Source of the DNA: Eutrophovita sp913057845
GTDB taxonomy: Bacteria; Pseudomonadota; Gammaproteobacteria; Burkholderiales; Eutrophovitaceae
Direction: 5' to 3'
NCBI GenBank assembly: GCA_963925895.1
Contig: CAWUVH010000004.1
Coordinates: forward strand, 76,279 to 140,278
DNA: 64,000 nt
The position numbers and the translations under genes are program-made. Below the pieces are notes generated by a model. That model did no database searches, was not told the DNA's origin, and saw only the letters and a program-made list of their open reading frames with translations. The first letter of the stretch is position 1. Every line of letters starts with the position of its first letter. Shown in pieces: positions 60,725 to 64,000 of the stretch.

Positions 60725-63700
60725 ATGTTAAAGCTTTGGTCTCAACATCGTCAGCTCGCGCTATGTAGCACAACATATCGATTAGTATTGCTTCTAATAT
60801 TGATTGGTATGCACCAGTTTTACTCAGGGCATGCTTACGCGAAGGATCCAATTGGCGTCCTTTCAGCCGTTGTCGGCACGATCAATATTGAGCGTGACGG
60901 TAAAGTTTTTGCTGGCGCGACCGCTGATAAAGTCTTTGAGCAAGACAAGATCATTACTTTCGGAAAAAGTCGCGCTCAAATTCTCCTGGCTGATCAAACA
61001 GCAATTAATATCAGTCAAAATGCTGAACTTGTTTTAACTAAATTCGTTTACGGTGGTGACGAAGAAACAGTAGCAATCAAAGTATCAAAAGGTACGTTCC
61101 GATTCATTTCTGGAAAAGTTGCGACCAGCTCTCCAGAAAAAGTTAATGTTGAAACACCTGTCGCGACAATTGGAGTGCGCGGCACGGAGTTTATTGGTCA
61201 GATTGATCAGGCCGAATCCCTCGTAGCACTCTTCAATGGAAAAATACAAGTTGCAAATCAGTCATACACACAAGAAGTTTCATTGCCTGGGTTTGGGGTA
61301 ACGATTGATTCAACGGGACTCATTAGTGCGGCAACAAAAATACCAGAAGCGCAATTGAATGCGCTTTTGGATGCCGTATCTACTAGGAAAGAGGTTCTCG
61401 ATGAAGAGATATCCGATCCTTTGGAGGTTGAAAGAGAAGAGGGTGCGGGGGGGGAAGAGGAATCAACAGACCCAATTGATGAGAACGGTGACCCCAGTGA
61501 AAACGATGGAAATGCGAGAGGAGACGATGAGTTATTGAATGATCCTGAAAGTAGCCCATCTTTCGATTCAGATTCAGAGGCAGCGAATCAACAGGATGGG
61601 CCCAAAGAGCAGAAAGCTGTTTTTGGGGTTGACCTCAATGTCGCGTCCGAATATCGCGAAGAATACGGAGCATCAGAATTTGATTCGGGTGCAGGAGATT
61701 TCTCACTTGAAAGTAAGATTTACTCGAGTGATCTAATTCAAATGGAATTATATAACCAAGGGTTTGGAGATAAAAGATACGCTGTGAGTGGAGGGGAATT
61801 AGAATCCAATCTAGCAAGAAATGATTCCCTAAAAAATATTAATCTATTTGACGCTGCCGCAAGGTTAGAGTCCGTCGGCATTACAGACCAGATTTTTTTC
61901 CAGATCAGAGAGTTTGTAGCTCTTGATGATGCACCACGCTTGGATATTGATGATTCAGCATTAGCGTTTGGAAGTGGTACCACTTTTACGGTACCTGAAA
62001 ACACCGCTAATTCAACCTTCATTACCCTTTCGAATGTTACTGGCTCAGCTTTGTTTTCTTTTGATCCTGCGTTTGACGGCACAGACGATAGAGCTCTTTT
62101 CGAATTAAACAGCAGTACTGGAGAATTTCGGTTTATAAATGCACCAGATTTTGAAGCCCCGCTGGATTTAAATAACGACAACACTTACATCTTCAATTTA
62201 TTGGTTTCCGATTCTGTCAGTACGTTGCGTGGCCAAAAAAATATTAGGGTTGAAAATCTAGGGGCTCCAGGTATGGATGGAGTCGATTCGGCGGTTCAAC
62301 TCGTTGCCTCGTTAAATCCAGCACTATTCACTGATTGGGCAGATTTTTTTGTTATCGCGCAGGATGGAAATTTCACCTGGGATAGAGACACAAGTAGTTT
62401 TAGCTCGGTATGTGACAGCTCCTCTGGTGCTTGTTTAAAGCTAGACAGTTTTTTCTTGTCCTACAGCACAAATACGGATAACGTAAGCTTGGCCGCCGGT
62501 GGCTCATTTACTGGACTTGTTGTGAGTGGCACTGAAACAAACGGAACTTTCAATGTCAATTTCTCAAATCACAATATTGACAAGTTTGTTCAAGGGTCGA
62601 CTCCAGGAACATTTTCCTTTACATCCGGAGCATCGCTAGCTGGTTCGGCTACTCCAGACGCTGATGACAGTGTCAACATTTTTGATTCCGAAGGCTCTTT
62701 GATTGCTAGTAATGTTACGCTGACTGTTGGAGCGGGATTTAACCAGGGTCTCCGGGATGGGTTTAATACCGTAACCTCTGCGCAGTTGAGGCTGGATGGT
62801 ACCAGTGGGCTGGGCGTTTCAGTGTCTGGGGTAGAGCTCTTTGCTGAAATTGGTCGACCAACTGTGACTGGAGACGAAAATAAAGCACCAATTCTTGTGT
62901 CTGTAGTGGAAAGTTTCGCGCAGGAGAACTCGCTCAACCCTTTTTCAGCAAACTTTGGCGATTTTGACGCCGATTTTGTAACCGTTACATTAGATCCGTC
63001 CACCGATGGCACCGATGATCGGGCTTTGTTCACCTTATCGGCTAATAGAACATCGAATTGTCTTAACTCTGATGGAGAAGGTTGTTTTTTCTTGACGCCG
63101 ATACAATCGTTCGATTTTGAAAACCCACAGGATAGAAATAGTGATAACAACTATGTGATTAATTTAGCGTTTTCTGATGGCGTGTTTGATAGGACTGTTG
63201 CCGTTAGCCTGACGGTGCAAAATGATTCGGTTGAGCGACCACTCGATGCGCTTACGATCAATGAAAATGATCCTTCGGATCTGCAGATAACGTCCGGATC
63301 TGAGACCGGCTTGGCCTTCGCATTTGATACGAATACAGCCACACTTGATGATCAGAATTTATTTGATCTCGACCCAAACACTGGAGAAATTACTTTCATA
63401 AATCCGCCTGACTTCGAAACACCTCTGGATCGAAATGGCGACAATCTCTACCTCGTTCAAATAGTAACTAACAGTGGTGGTTCGTTCTCGACGACACAAC
63501 AACAAATCAATGTTAATGATGTTGCGACACCGAACGCTAATATTTTCACATCGAATGTTCAGGCATTCAGTGCAAGCGTGAATACCGTAGTGGACACCTG
63601 GGAAGCTTACTTCGCACTCGTAGGCGATGGCATTCTGACCTGGGATCCTGATCTAAGCGGGATCTCACAAGTATGTAGTGGTTCACAATGCCTCGACGTG

Positions 63701-64000
63701 AATCGTTTCTTCGTCAGCTACAACACCAACACACAAGCAGCTACCGTGCAATCAAACGGTACATTCACCAATGTGCCTGTGCTTGGAACCGATACAAGCG
63801 GCACCTACGCCGTTACATTCAGTGATCGAGCAGCAGCCGATTTAGTTAATATCCAAAACCCAAGCACCTTCGCCTTCTCAACCAAAGATTTAGGTGCAAC
63901 GAATGTACTGCTCCCTGATGCGAACGACGTAGTCACCATACTGAACAATGCGAGTGTCGATGTCAGCGCAAACGTCACGATACAAGCCTCATCACACGCG
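60725..64000 (+). CDS. very large exported FecR-domain protein with cadherin-like repeats (5' part)
   Basis: At least 1092 residues; the frame is still open at the end of the window. ATG 60725 is the first start after an in-frame stop at 60707. Residues 1-39 are a long signal peptide ending in GHAYA. Residues about 42-175 are a FecR domain (VLSAVVGTINIE, then ETPVATIGVRGTEF). An acidic linker rich in Asp, Glu, Ser and Asn spans about 215-300. Three cadherin-like blocks follow, with words such as DGTDDRALFELN and DFEAPLDLNNDNTY. Between and after them a roughly 115-residue module with a Cys pair occurs twice (nt about 62285-62640 and 63545-63910). Probably a surface or secreted adhesin-like protein; the function is unknown. 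Confidence 0.8.
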   Translation, partial: MLKLWSQHRQLALCSTTYRLVLLLILIGMHQFYSGHAYAKDPIGVLSAVVGTINIERDGKVFAGATADKVFEQDKIITFGKSRAQILLADQTAINISQNAELVLTKFVYGGDEETVAIKVSKGTFRFISGKVATSSPEKVNVETPVATIGVRGTEFIGQIDQAESLVALFNGKIQVANQSYTQEVSLPGFGVTIDSTGLISAATKIPEAQLNALLDAVSTRKEVLDEEISDPLEVEREEGAGGEEESTDPIDENGDPSENDGNARGDDELLNDPESSPSFDSDSEAANQQDGPKEQKAVFGVDLNVASEYREEYGASEFDSGAGDFSLESKIYSSDLIQMELYNQGFGDKRYAVSGGELESNLARNDSLKNINLFDAAARLESVGITDQIFFQIREFVALDDAPRLDIDDSALAFGSGTTFTVPENTANSTFITLSNVTGSALFSFDPAFDGTDDRALFELNSSTGEFRFINAPDFEAPLDLNNDNTYIFNLLVSDSVSTLRGQKNIRVENLGAPGMDGVDSAVQLVASLNPALFTDWADFFVIAQDGNFTWDRDTSSFSSVCDSSSGACLKLDSFFLSYSTNTDNVSLAAGGSFTGLVVSGTETNGTFNVNFSNHNIDKFVQGSTPGTFSFTSGASLAGSATPDADDSVNIFDSEGSLIASNVTLTVGAGFNQGLRDGFNTVTSAQLRLDGTSGLGVSVSGVELFAEIGRPTVTGDENKAPILVSVVESFAQENSLNPFSANFGDFDADFVTVTLDPSTDGTDDRALFTLSANRTSNCLNSDGEGCFFLTPIQSFDFENPQDRNSDNNYVINLAFSDGVFDRTVAVSLTVQNDSVERPLDALTINENDPSDLQITSGSETGLAFAFDTNTATLDDQNLFDLDPNTGEITFINPPDFETPLDRNGDNLYLVQIVTNSGGSFSTTQQQINVNDVATPNANIFTSNVQAFSASVNTVVDTWEAYFALVGDGILTWDPDLSGISQVCSGSQCLDVNRFFVSYNTNTQAATVQSNGTFTNVPVLGTDTSGTYAVTFSDRAAADLVNIQNPSTFAFSTKDLGATNVLLPDANDVVTILNNASVDVSANVTIQASSHA

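Noticed and set aside
60630..60851. 73-codon minus-strand frame before the FecR-domain gene
   Set aside because: It overlaps the signal peptide of the large gene, lacks a ribosome site and matches nothing known.
1..64000. CRISPR arrays, prophage genes or intact insertion sequences
   Set aside because: No regularly spaced repeats, integrases, phage structural genes or full-length transposases were seen on either strand.

Overview
The window is a continuous stretch of chromosome from a gammaproteobacterium, probably an uncultured marine lineage with mid-40s percent G+C judged by eye. The assignment rests on gene order: smc-zipA-ligA, glnD-map, an aminotransferase beside uvrB, and the long rne / rluC-HAD-sppA-maf-yceD-rpmF-plsX-fabH-fabD-fabG-acpP-fabF-mltG-tmk-holB-tatD block are all gammaproteobacterial arrangements. 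No sequence here fixes the genus.

Region by region. 1-3.4 kb: the end of a monomeric-type isocitrate dehydrogenase, an MDR reductase, tadA, a short YkuD L,D-transpeptidase, an SDR and queF. 3.5-12.1 kb: smc, zipA, ligA, galU, a purine phosphoribosyltransferase and def, tightly packed. 12.1-16.3 kb (minus strand): glnD, map and a DUF1353-like exported protein. 16.5-33.3 kb is accessory and metabolic. It holds a Tat-type amidohydrolase followed by an FmdB zinc ribbon and a di-haem oxidoreductase; small exported proteins; a DehI-like protein; two glutathione transferases; a tautomerase; an SDR lacking the usual tyrosine; an enolase-superfamily enzyme; a solitary ABC binding lipoprotein; a PQQ/sorbosone-dehydrogenase-like protein with a small cytochrome c and a Rap1a/Tai-like protein; an LprI-like protein; and an exported MetX-like hydrolase. 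A GC-rich glutathione transferase sits beside a decayed IS66 end (about 32.6-33.7 kb). 33.8-38.4 kb: a GFA-family protein, tRNA-Asn with its own promoter and terminator, an aminotransferase, uvrB and a low-molecular-weight phosphatase. 38.4-55.8 kb: the rne leader, then the rluC-to-tatD block with the whole fatty-acid initiation and elongation cluster. 55.8-60.4 kb: a bacterial voltage-gated sodium-channel-like protein, a TauD-like dioxygenase, two exported proteins, a second enolase-superfamily enzyme and a HIT protein. 60.7-64 kb: the 5' part of a very large exported FecR/cadherin-like protein that runs off the window.

The core genes serve DNA repair and segregation, translation quality control, cell envelope and fatty-acid synthesis. 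The accessory genes suggest periplasmic oxidation of small organic molecules with electrons passed to cytochromes, plus glutathione-dependent and enolase-superfamily catabolism; that is inference. The items most worth a second look are: a methyltransferase occupying the slot where pabC usually lies between fabF and mltG; the repeated Cys-containing module in the FecR-linked giant protein; the amidohydrolase/FmdB/di-haem locus; and several strong palindromes and a near-leaderless promoter controlling yceD-rpmF-plsX-fab. No CRISPR array, prophage or intact insertion sequence was seen.
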